Below are positions 16,172 to 24,055 of a stretch of 64,000 nt of DNA, piece after piece (positions within the stretch are counted from its first letter, which is position 1; the number at the start of each line of letters is the position of its first letter). The notes below the pieces were generated by a model. The model worked only from the letters and a program-made list of their open reading frames with translations. It searched no databases and was not told where the DNA came from. A program made the position numbers and the translations under genes. Origin of the DNA: SYFY01 sp041752315 (GTDB taxonomy: Bacteria > Pseudomonadota > Gammaproteobacteria > Pseudomonadales > Azotimanducaceae); contig JBGSHJ010000071.1 of assembly GCA_041752315.1 (NCBI GenBank), forward strand, positions 101,146 through 165,145. The letters run 5' to 3'.

Positions 16172-17944
16172 ATGTCAGATCTTGTCGGATCCACGATCGG
16201 TCCATATCAGATCACCGAACGACTGGGCCGGGGCGGCATGGCCGATGTCTACAAGGCTTTTCATCGGGAATTATCAATCCACCGTGCCATCAAGTTCATC
16301 CGACCCGAATTTGTCACGTCGGACGACTTTCGCGCCCGTTTTCAACAGGAAGCACAGGGTGTGGCCCGTTTGCGTCACCCGAACATTGTGCAGATTCACG
16401 ACTTCGGTGTCAGCGATGGCGACTTCTACATGGTCATGGAGTTTCTCGAAGGCAGGACCCTCAAGGAGCTGCTGCGTTCCGGCGGCCGACTGACTCCTTC
16501 AGCTGCGGTCGACATCATCAAGGGAGTGGCCAGGGCGCTCGATTACGCTCACTCGCGCGACCTGATCCACCGGGATATCAAGCCGGACAACATCATGCTC
16601 GACCACGAAGGTCGACCCGTGCTCATGGATTTTGGCATCGCCAAGCTGGTTACGGCCAATTCGCAGCTCACCCAGACTGGCATGGGCATCGGCACACCCG
16701 CCTACATGGCACCTGAACAGGCCAAAGGTGAACTTGTCAGTCCGGCCACCGATATCTACGCCCTGTCCATTGTCCTGTTCGAGATGTTGACCGGTCAGGT
16801 GCCATACAGCGCAGATACGCCGGTCGCCATCATGCTCAAGGCGCTGAGTGACCCATTGCCGATGCCACGCAGTCTCAATCCCGCTATCAGCGAGGCACTG
16901 CAGGGGGTCATTCTCAAGGGAACGGCAAAAGCACCGGAGGCGCGTTACCGAAGTGCGCAGGAGTTCATGACCGCCCTGGACAGCGCAACCACCATCGAGG
17001 CTCCTCGCCCGGCACCATCAACAGCAGCGCCGATGGCCCACAGCGCCGCAACTCGCATGGAGCCCACCCGCCGGGGACGTTTCAGCCTGTTGCCCTGGAC
17101 GGCCGCGATCATGGTCGGCGTGATCACCGTCGCAGGCATCTGGATGTGGACCGGTGTATCGGACGATGGCGACGTGACACCCAACCCGTCACCCGCCGGG
17201 CAGGTGTCCGACCCCACGCAGACGTCCGACACACCTCCGGGGCTTGCCACGCAGGTCAAACCACCAGCGCCTGCAACGGCGGACCCTGTACCGATCGCAG
17301 CAGGTGTCCTCCCTTCATCTGACATCCCGACACGCACCACTGGACCGGTGGTCTGGACGACGGACAGCCTGATCACACTGGGCCAGGCAATCGATGTTCC
17401 ACATGCGTTTCGTGAGAGTGAAGTGCTGTATCTGAAGGTGTTCGAGAACCCGGGCCAGTCCGAGATCGTTCTGAGCACGCCGGGCGATCTTGCCGACGTG
17501 TTCCGGGCCACCGCGGATTCAGGACCGGTGACGATCAGACACGAGGGCGTCCATCACCTGAGTGTCGCAGCGCCGCAGTCAGGCCATCTCAAGGCCACAC
17601 TGTTTCGTCTGGAAGAGCCACAACTGCATGCCGGCAGCGTGTATCCGGGTGACGTGTTTGCCCACACGACCGATCTGCCTGGACAGGTTCTGCACCGTTA
17701 CATCGACCTGAATCAGGAATCAGTGATCCGGTTCAACCTGATTCGCAGCAGTACCCCGACCGACTTCATTCTGATGGCACCTGATGAACGCACGCAGGTT
17801 TTTTCGACCAGGCTGAGTACCGGACCCATCAGGATGCCGGTCTCCGGTGTGTACAGCTTCTACGCTGATCCGGAAAAATCTGCGCTGGCTGATTTCGAAG
17901 CGAGTTTCGAACTGGAATCACCTGAGGGGTCCACGAAGGAATAA
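16172..17944 (+). CDS. Transmembrane Ser/Thr protein kinase, divergent paralogue
   Basis: 590 aa from the ATG at 16172; the longer frame upstream runs antisense through the neighbouring kinase. Kinase motifs match the FGE kinase almost residue for residue: LGRGGMADV, Lys41, HRDIKPDN (133-140), DFG (153-155), GTPAYMAPEQ. One transmembrane helix follows at about 306-326 (WTAAIMVGVITVAGIWMW), then a Pro/Thr linker and an outer region of about 220 residues beginning VVWTTDSLITLGQAID, with repeated beta segments. The outer half resembles pre-peptidase-C-like beta sandwiches only loosely, so I leave it unnamed. The shared catalytic half with a different outer half suggests recent duplication with sensor swapping. 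Confidence 0.9.
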   Translation: MSDLVGSTIGPYQITERLGRGGMADVYKAFHRELSIHRAIKFIRPEFVTSDDFRARFQQEAQGVARLRHPNIVQIHDFGVSDGDFYMVMEFLEGRTLKELLRSGGRLTPSAAVDIIKGVARALDYAHSRDLIHRDIKPDNIMLDHEGRPVLMDFGIAKLVTANSQLTQTGMGIGTPAYMAPEQAKGELVSPATDIYALSIVLFEMLTGQVPYSADTPVAIMLKALSDPLPMPRSLNPAISEALQGVILKGTAKAPEARYRSAQEFMTALDSATTIEAPRPAPSTAAPMAHSAATRMEPTRRGRFSLLPWTAAIMVGVITVAGIWMWTGVSDDGDVTPNPSPAGQVSDPTQTSDTPPGLATQVKPPAPATADPVPIAAGVLPSSDIPTRTTGPVVWTTDSLITLGQAIDVPHAFRESEVLYLKVFENPGQSEIVLSTPGDLADVFRATADSGPVTIRHEGVHHLSVAAPQSGHLKATLFRLEEPQLHAGSVYPGDVFAHTTDLPGQVLHRYIDLNQESVIRFNLIRSSTPTDFILMAPDERTQVFSTRLSTGPIRMPVSGVYSFYADPEKSALADFEASFELESPEGSTKE

Positions 17945-18067
17945 ACCCGGGACCCTCTCGCGGACTCCTCTTTTCTTACGAACAGATTTTACGGACGGAC
18001 TCTTGCGAACGCCTGCGGACTGCTTCCTGTGTTGCGGTCCAGAAGACCAGCAAGTTCACCGGCGGGA

Positions 18068-18397
18068 TCAGGGCTTTTTCTGCCAGGCTCCACCAACGAA
18101 GATGAACTCGCCGCTGGCCGTTCGTTCAATCGCCTTTTTCCCGGCAAGCGCTTCAACCTGATCGCGGGTCAGGCCATTGCCGGCGGCAATGCGCTCGTAT
18201 TCGGCGCGACGCTGGTCGTTCACGGTCTGTATCAGGGTCACGACGTCAGCCGCCGGTGCAGGCTCGACAAATCCGATATACCCGTCTTCGCGTTCACCGA
18301 CCACTCCGGCGCTCTTGCTGGTTCCGAGGTCTGCGGCCCAGACCAGGGATGACGCCAGCAACATCGCTGCAAGACCAATGTTCGTTAGTGTTTTCAT
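18068..18397 (-). CDS. ydbL: YdbL family periplasmic protein (DUF1318)
   Basis: 109 aa from the ATG at 18397, which begins a clear signal peptide (MKTLTNIGLAAMLLASSLVWA). The mature part matches the YdbL pattern: a Gly-rich turn (VGEREDGYIGFVEP), a helix (VTLIQTVNDQRRAEYERIA) and the ending GLTRDQVEALAGKKAIER, then a Gly/Trp tail. In E. coli YdbL is the periplasmic partner of the YdbH-YnbE envelope phospholipid-transport machine. The gene sits 10 bp after ynbE on the same strand, the order seen in enterobacteria, which supports the call. Confidence 0.9.
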   Translation of the reverse strand: MKTLTNIGLAAMLLASSLVWAADLGTSKSAGVVGEREDGYIGFVEPAPAADVVTLIQTVNDQRRAEYERIAAGNGLTRDQVEALAGKKAIERTASGEFIFVGGAWQKKP

Positions 18398-18407
18398 GTG
18401 CACCTTC

Positions 18408-18641
18408 CTAAAACAGACCACTGTCTTTGCTGAACAGACCATCGAGTTCGCGATCGACCTTCACCAGAATTTCATGCTTGATGTTGACGTTCAGGTTGAT
18501 GGTGATCGGCTCGTCGGTTGCAACCTTTACCGTCGGAGTACATGCCGACAGACCGAGCATGCCAGCAAGCAGCACCACTGACACCTGCCAACCAGATCTT
18601 TTCCTGTCCGGGGCCATACGCGACCCATTGTGTCCAGTCAT
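18408..18641 (-). CDS. ynbE: YnbE family outer-membrane lipoprotein
   Basis: 77 aa. The lipobox LSAC follows a hydrophobic stretch (VSVVLLAGMLGLSAC), and the short mature part (KVATDEPITINLNVNIKHEILVKVD, given here only as its NLNVNIKHEI core) is the hallmark of YnbE. YnbE is thought to complete the C-terminal end of the YdbH bridge at the outer membrane. The ATG overlaps the ydbH stop by 4 nt (ATGA). The first eight residues before MAPDRKR may not be translated. Confidence 0.88.
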   Translation of the reverse strand: MTGHNGSRMAPDRKRSGWQVSVVLLAGMLGLSACTPTVKVATDEPITINLNVNIKHEILVKVDRELDGLFSKDSGLF

Positions 18642-21040
18642 CGTGTGACTCCTTGTTGGACCCTGCGTTCAACACGTTCGTTAACTTCGTCCTGCAGTCT
18701 GAGCGAGGCGAGCAGGGTAGGCAAGTTTTCACTGATGTTGAGGTTGTAGTGAATCGGCCGACCCTTTTCGATCAACACATTCCGTCCTCGAAGCCGGATA
18801 GCCGCCAGAAGATCGCCTTTGGCACTGTAGTCGATATCCGCTTCGAGTGTTTCATACTGAAAATCCTCGAGCGCCCGCAACGCAAAATCCAGACCAGGCT
18901 GATTCACCGACTGCGCAAGACTCGCAGCCAGACGAATCACGCCTTTGCCGGCATTTCGCACCGTGCCATCCGTCACCGTGATCTCGTCGTCGACAATGGT
19001 GACCGGTATCTGGCCGTGGAGTCGACCCTCGCCGTAAAGATCCTCGCCTTCCAGAGCGAGTACGGCGCCAAGATCCAGGTCCGTCAGATCCACCTGCAAT
19101 GAAGCATCGCCACCTTCGAGGTCATAGGTGAAGGGTGCAACAGCAAACGTGCCGCCGAGCAGCTTGCCACTGATCGCGGAGAACCTGACGAGGTCACCTT
19201 GCATCGAAACTCCGGTACGAACATCGGTGATAGGAACACCCGGATCAAAGGTCGCCAGGTCAACTTCCCGAAGATCAGCGTACACCGCTCCATCCTTGCG
19301 AAGTCCCGCCACCACACTGCTGGAAAAACCCGTGAACACCAGATCGTCCCAGGATAATGTGCCGTTCTTGAATGTCCCCTGAATATCGGTGGTCAGCACG
19401 TCTCCTTTCACCTGCCCTTCCAGATGGCCGGTGAACGTGCCGCCTGTGATGTCGTATTCGGACTTCATGCCGAGTGTCGAGACCAGCAGCGGTTGCCTGA
19501 CGACCCAGTTCAGAGGGCCTTTGAATCGCCAGTTGTCAAAGGTATCGTCCACTTGAAGATGCAACGGAATCGACTGGCTCTGCAACGCAAGGATGATGTC
19601 CGCGATTACCCCCGCCTTGTCGGATCGACCCTTGCCCTCAAGCCCAAGTGACTTGACCACCATCCGTGTTTCACCATCGCGCCAGTCGAGATCACCCAGG
19701 CTCGCAAACTGGAAGGTCAGTGGATCTTCTGCCACCAGAGTGGCATTGAGGGCTGGCGCCTTCCACAACACGGTTGTGCCTTCGTCCTGCTGACGAAGTT
19801 CAATGGGTGCAGCCGAGACCTGCCAAAGAAGCGGCTCGGCGGCCGTATGGGTAATCGCCAGGTGCTCAGTGTTGATCCGGGTCGTGCCGTCATAGGTGAT
19901 TGCGGCCTTGATGACCGTATCCACCTCTGCCTCCGCCAACACGGGACTGGCGGCCGTACGCACCTTGAACGTACCGCTGACGTCACCGCTTACGGACCCA
20001 AACCCAAACGTCCGTGAAAGTGATTCAAGATCATCTGACAACATCACAAACGATCCATCCACCGTGTTCATGGCATCGTCGTGCTGAAGATGGCCGCGCA
20101 ATCTTGTCCCATCCCTGGGCTGCGTACCATCGAGGCTGACCGCCAGGCTCCACCCGGCAACCGTGGGCTCGGGCAACCACTGGATGGAACCTTTCATCGC
20201 CAGGGGTTTGATGTCTGGCAGCGCCACCGGCAGCACACTGAACTGCAACTGCGATGCAAACGCCTGGAGACTGAAAGCCTGGTCGAGTTGCAACTCAAAG
20301 TCACCCCGCACCTGGCCGGTCCAGGCGGAGACATCGACCAGTGCGGCAACCAGGCCAAGCTCGTAGTCACCGAGGTCGAAGGTGCCTTCAATGCCGAGCG
20401 AATCTCCCGACCATTTGCCGGTGGCTTCAAGTGCATGATCTGCCTTGTCAGGCGAAGCATGGAAGCGCGCCAGGAACTTGCCGTCGGCATCGAGTCTGGC
20501 AGTCAGTCTGACGGGAGCGTTCAGTGGGCTCCGGGATGCCTCGAGCCGGAATCTCAGTTGACCTTCGCCCAGCGCAAGCGTGCCGTGCATCTGCAGCGGA
20601 ATGTCTGGCGCCAGGAAGTGGAGCTCTTCGACACTCAGCTGCTCCATCGGCAGCGCTGCCAGCAGGCCTGGATCCAGTGGGTCGGCCGTTGTGGCATCGG
20701 TCGTCGAAGCCGGCTTGAGCTCGACCTCAAGCCGCTTGATGTCAACTGAAATCAATCGACCTGCGATCAGTTCCACCGGGTCATACGTCAACCCGATACC
20801 GCCCGCCCTGACGATCTGTGACGCGGTGCTGAACTCGACCTGCGGAATACTCCACGACGACCAGCCCGGTCGTTGTGCATCGACCACAATCTGCTCGACA
20901 CCATATTGCGGAGCCAGTGAACGGGCAACCTGTGGCACCAGCCACGGGAACGCCAGGTACCCACCAATCAGCGTCAGCAGTACAACACCGAAGACCGTGA
21001 CGACGGTCATCGCTGCGAACCTGATCAGGCGGGCAGTCAC
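18638..21040 (-). CDS. ydbH: YdbH family AsmA-like intermembrane phospholipid transport protein
   Basis: 800 aa. One N-terminal membrane anchor (VVTVFGVVLLTLIGGYLAFP) precedes a very long beta-rich chain typical of AsmA-like bridge proteins; the C-terminal 250 residues (GKLLGGTFAVAPF, VLALEGEDLYGEGRLHGQIP, LDFALRALEDFQYETLEADI) match the conserved YdbH C-terminal domain. In E. coli YdbH acts redundantly with TamB and YhdP in moving phospholipids to the outer membrane. It uses a GTG start at 21040, 3 bp after the TPR gene, and ends overlapping ynbE. Length is close to the E. coli protein (about 880). Confidence 0.9.
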   Translation of the reverse strand: MTARLIRFAAMTVVTVFGVVLLTLIGGYLAFPWLVPQVARSLAPQYGVEQIVVDAQRPGWSSWSIPQVEFSTASQIVRAGGIGLTYDPVELIAGRLISVDIKRLEVELKPASTTDATTADPLDPGLLAALPMEQLSVEELHFLAPDIPLQMHGTLALGEGQLRFRLEASRSPLNAPVRLTARLDADGKFLARFHASPDKADHALEATGKWSGDSLGIEGTFDLGDYELGLVAALVDVSAWTGQVRGDFELQLDQAFSLQAFASQLQFSVLPVALPDIKPLAMKGSIQWLPEPTVAGWSLAVSLDGTQPRDGTRLRGHLQHDDAMNTVDGSFVMLSDDLESLSRTFGFGSVSGDVSGTFKVRTAASPVLAEAEVDTVIKAAITYDGTTRINTEHLAITHTAAEPLLWQVSAAPIELRQQDEGTTVLWKAPALNATLVAEDPLTFQFASLGDLDWRDGETRMVVKSLGLEGKGRSDKAGVIADIILALQSQSIPLHLQVDDTFDNWRFKGPLNWVVRQPLLVSTLGMKSEYDITGGTFTGHLEGQVKGDVLTTDIQGTFKNGTLSWDDLVFTGFSSSVVAGLRKDGAVYADLREVDLATFDPGVPITDVRTGVSMQGDLVRFSAISGKLLGGTFAVAPFTYDLEGGDASLQVDLTDLDLGAVLALEGEDLYGEGRLHGQIPVTIVDDEITVTDGTVRNAGKGVIRLAASLAQSVNQPGLDFALRALEDFQYETLEADIDYSAKGDLLAAIRLRGRNVLIEKGRPIHYNLNISENLPTLLASLRLQDEVNERVERRVQQGVTR

Positions 21041-21043
21041 CCG

Positions 21044-22714
21044 TCAGAAACGCGACGACGACAGTTGCATGTCGGCATCACGCCACGCCTGCGTGTAACG
21101 CGCCTCCATGAGGCTGGCCCCGGCCGTATCACCACTGGCCGCCAGACTCTGCGCCAGTCCCTTGAGCGCATAACCATTGTCAGGGCTTTCGTGCAGGTCC
21201 TGCCAGTAGATGACGGAAGCCTCTGCAGACAGTTCAGCCTTGAGCAATGCCCAGCCCAGTGCATGCCGGGTCGGGAAATACCAGTCAGGCGGCTCGCTGT
21301 AGATCAGCGACTCTTCGAGTCGTACGGCCCGTTCGATTTCCGCGACTCCCTGCATGGGCTTGCCACTGGCCACTGCGAGATCGCCCGCCAGCAATTGTTC
21401 GGCAATCTGCAGCAGCGTGGACGCAGAAGCGAAGCCTACGATCTCGGCATCGGTCAACGACTGGCGAAGCCGACGCAATGCAACCTGTTCGCGGGCTGCT
21501 TTTCTCAACTGCCCGGTATGCACCATCGCAGTGCCACGGGCGTAGTGCCAGATCCCGTTGGTAAGTTTGTTTCCCGCGGCAGGTTTCGGCTCATCGAGGA
21601 TGGTTTCCCACAGTCCAAAACGAACCATCACGTACAACGGCTGTGCGAGAAAGGTACCGAACATGCCAGGAGCGTTGCCATCCTGGTCTACGGGTACTTT
21701 CGAATTCACCTTGCGTGCCTGCTTCAATGCTTCAACCGATCGACCCTGCAACATTGCCGACCAGACCATGAAATGCAGATTGTGCGGGTAGTAGTTGAGG
21801 GGATAGATTCCTTGCTGCCTGCACTGCGCGATGTAGGACTCATCGGCCAGCGACGCAAGCCGATTGACTTCAAAGGACTCCGCATAACGTCCAACCCGCA
21901 TGTAGATGTGCGAAGGCATGTGCTCCATGTGGCCTGCGCCGGGCATCAATCCACGCAACGCATCGGCACTGCTGACGGCCAGTTTCGGGTGCGTCGCTTC
22001 AACAGCGTGAATATGATAGTGCAGGGCTCCCGGGTGCCCGGGCTCCCGCGCGATCACACTGGCAAGCGCAGCCAGCAGTTCGTCCGTGTTGCTGCCGGGT
22101 GATCCATCGGGTAACCAGTAGTTCCACGGTGTCAGATTCATCAGTGCATCCGCGAACAGCGTGGCTGCATCCAGGCTGTCGGGAAATGCCTTTGTGACAC
22201 CACGCATGGCCTCGGCGTACGCGGCATCCAGCTTGGATCTGTTTTCCGGTGCAACCGGCGCGTAACGTGTGAGCAGTGCCTTGATGAGCGCCTGTTCAAG
22301 CGGACTTGCGCGCGTCGAACGGCGCGCAGCTTCCTGCACTGCCGCAAACGCCTGTTCGGCGACCATCGCTTCCATGGGCATGTTGATGTTAGGCCCCAGC
22401 ACAAATGCCCAGCCCCAATAGGCCATGGCATTGTCCGGGTCCAGTCGCACGGACTCCTTGAACGCCCGGAGCGCTTCGCTGTGATTGAAGCCGTAGGCAA
22501 GCCGCAATCCCTGATCAAAAAAGTACTGCGATTCCACGACGTCCGTGGTGACGGCAAAGCTGTAATCGCCAAGACCACTCAATCGTGGGGCGATCGGTTC
22601 TTTCGCCGTGGCGGGGTCAGCATCGAATACGCGATGATCAACAGTCATCGGGTGGTTGGCGTACACCGGAGGCAGGGCCATCAATCCGAACCAGAGCAGC
22701 GTTGCATAACGCAT
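21044..22714 (-). CDS. Secreted TPR-repeat protein
   Basis: 556 aa from the ATG at 22714, which begins a signal peptide (MRYATLLWFGLMALPPVYA). TPR-like helices are clear early (FNHSEALRAFKESVRLDPDN, AMAYWGWAFVLGPNINMP) and late (ALLKAELSAEASVIYWQDL, GYALKGLAQSLAASGDTAGA). A histidine-rich block in the middle (HYHIHAVEATHP; MEHMPSHIYMRVGRY) is conserved-looking and could bind metal (inference). It is 3 bp upstream of ydbH and so likely in its transcript, though ydbH operons do not usually carry such a gene. Specific function unknown. Confidence 0.8.
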   Translation of the reverse strand: MRYATLLWFGLMALPPVYANHPMTVDHRVFDADPATAKEPIAPRLSGLGDYSFAVTTDVVESQYFFDQGLRLAYGFNHSEALRAFKESVRLDPDNAMAYWGWAFVLGPNINMPMEAMVAEQAFAAVQEAARRSTRASPLEQALIKALLTRYAPVAPENRSKLDAAYAEAMRGVTKAFPDSLDAATLFADALMNLTPWNYWLPDGSPGSNTDELLAALASVIAREPGHPGALHYHIHAVEATHPKLAVSSADALRGLMPGAGHMEHMPSHIYMRVGRYAESFEVNRLASLADESYIAQCRQQGIYPLNYYPHNLHFMVWSAMLQGRSVEALKQARKVNSKVPVDQDGNAPGMFGTFLAQPLYVMVRFGLWETILDEPKPAAGNKLTNGIWHYARGTAMVHTGQLRKAAREQVALRRLRQSLTDAEIVGFASASTLLQIAEQLLAGDLAVASGKPMQGVAEIERAVRLEESLIYSEPPDWYFPTRHALGWALLKAELSAEASVIYWQDLHESPDNGYALKGLAQSLAASGDTAGASLMEARYTQAWRDADMQLSSSRF

Positions 22715-23057
22715 GTCATCCTCGCCTGTGTGTGATGGGGGCATTGATCATAAAGTACCCACTCCCGATTCTCTTCTGCGAAATGATGAACCCGCAACGC
22801 CGGGGCACCTGCCGGGAACTAGGGCCAGAACGTGTATGTGGCGGGAGGAAGCACGTTCCGGTGGAGTTGTTCTGGGGCATTCATCGGGTACGCTCCCTAT
22901 ATTCCACTGTGGGATGGAAGTATTCGCTCGATGCGATGTCCCGATACTCCTGGCAGGTTGCGGAATCACGGGGGTTTGCGCAGCCGCCTGGCGAAAGCAC
23001 ACGCAGTGCTGTCACCCAGACCGGCAGCCGCAGCAGAAGATCCATGAATAGACCAGG
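22715..23057. other. Intergenic region with no supported gene
   Basis: 343 bp between the TPR gene start and the YceI stop. Open frames here lack ribosome sites and give proline/arginine-rich translations without recognisable folds. It must contain the promoter of the TPR-ydbH operon. No strong hairpin or repeat was seen. Confidence 0.5.
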
Positions 23058-23732
23058 CTAGGAAGCGGGTGGCGAGAAGGCTGGCCCGATGAACTCGGCT
23101 TCGATGATCACTTCCACCTCGTCGCCGACGCCCATGTTCGAGCCGGGCTCCGGAATACCGTAGACCATGCCGTAGGCCGAGCGCTTCAAGGTGCCGTGCG
23201 CGGAGAAGCCGATACGGGCGTTCGGGTCCATGGACATACCTGGATAGCCACCGTTGAAGATGGTCTGCAGGGTCATCGGCTGCGTCACACCGCGAAAGGT
23301 GAGTTCGCCCTCGATCCGCGCCTTGCTCGGGCCTGTCATTACCACGTTGCTGGAGCGGTAGGTCATCTGCGGGTGCGCGGTCGTGTTCAGCCAGTCGGCG
23401 CCTCGGAGCGTCTGATCGAAGTCCACCTCTTCCGGGAATGGGAAGTCGGTCTCGATGGAGTTGGTATCCACCGTGGCCGTGAGCCTGGCAGCCGTGGGTT
23501 TGCGCGGATCGAACTGGAGTTCGACGTCAAAGTCGGTAAACCGGGCGGTGTAGTTCGAAAAACCCATGTGGCTCACCCGGAACAGCAGGCTGGCATGGTA
23601 GCGGTCCAGCCGGTAGGTACCGGCCGGGACGCTCGGGGTCAGTTCGGCGACGGTCGGTTCGGAGGCAGGCGCCAGCGGGGCATGCAGGCCCAGTGCGACG
23701 GACAGGCAAAGGGTCACCAACGGCGATTTCAT
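23058..23732 (-). CDS. YceI family periplasmic lipid-binding protein
   Basis: 224 aa from the ATG at 23732 (signal peptide MKSPLVTLCLSVALGLHA). The YceI lipocalin-like pattern is clear: YRLDRYHASLLFRVSHMGFS, then YTARFTDFDVELQFDP, TVDTNSIETDFP, GADWLNTTAHPQMTYRS, GELTFRGVTQPMTL and the closing VGDEVEVIIEAEF. Family members bind polyisoprenoids or amphiphiles in the periplasm. No cytochrome b561 partner, often adjacent, is present. The longer frame to 23783 adds 17 residues before the signal peptide and is unlikely. Confidence 0.9.
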   Translation of the reverse strand: MKSPLVTLCLSVALGLHAPLAPASEPTVAELTPSVPAGTYRLDRYHASLLFRVSHMGFSNYTARFTDFDVELQFDPRKPTAARLTATVDTNSIETDFPFPEEVDFDQTLRGADWLNTTAHPQMTYRSSNVVMTGPSKARIEGELTFRGVTQPMTLQTIFNGGYPGMSMDPNARIGFSAHGTLKRSAYGMVYGIPEPGSNMGVGDEVEVIIEAEFIGPAFSPPAS

Positions 23733-23786
23733 CGGGAATTCCAGTTCAGGCCAGGTTGCAGGATAGTCGAAGAAGCGGTTCAACTA

Positions 23787-23801
23787 CGAGGACACACCTC
23801 G
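23787..23801 (+). repeat. Dispersed hairpin repeat, copy 1
   Basis: CGAGGACACACCTCG: a perfect 5-bp stem around ACACA. Same orientation as all other copies (30257, 30303, 31684, 34050, 41802). Confidence 0.75.
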
Positions 23802-23810
23802 CAGTGGAAA

Positions 23811-23830
23811 CTCGCGGCAGAGGCCGCGAG
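23811..23830. repeat. Strong inverted repeat next to dispersed repeat copy 1
   Basis: CTCGCGGC and GCCGCGAG form a perfect 8-bp stem with a 4-nt AGAG loop, upstream of the NRPS gene and of the start of the divergent YceI gene. No T tract follows, so a regulatory or repeat-related role is as likely as termination. Confidence 0.5.
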
Positions 23831-24055
23831 GACGTCTGGAATGCCAGGAAACGACAACTCTTCGGCTACCCGCCGTGGGCAGAATCCGATTCGCAAACTT
23901 CCGAAATGATGGCGGCACTGGAAACTCGCCGTTATCCTTTCTGCCCTCGTTGAAGTACAGGTAGAGCAGTTGCACACCGAACGGGCGACGCGGTCGCGTG
24001 AACCGTTGCAACCTGCCCCGACAATCACGTCGACCGGAGTACCCGGTCCCGCAGG

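Larger units (their letters stand above)
23733..24055. other. Intergenic region between divergent YceI and NRPS genes
   Basis: 323 bp with no supported gene. It holds one copy of the dispersed hairpin repeat (23787-23801) and a second strong hairpin (23811-23830) only 9 bp later. Promoters for the divergent genes must lie here but no consensus boxes were assigned. Confidence 0.5.
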
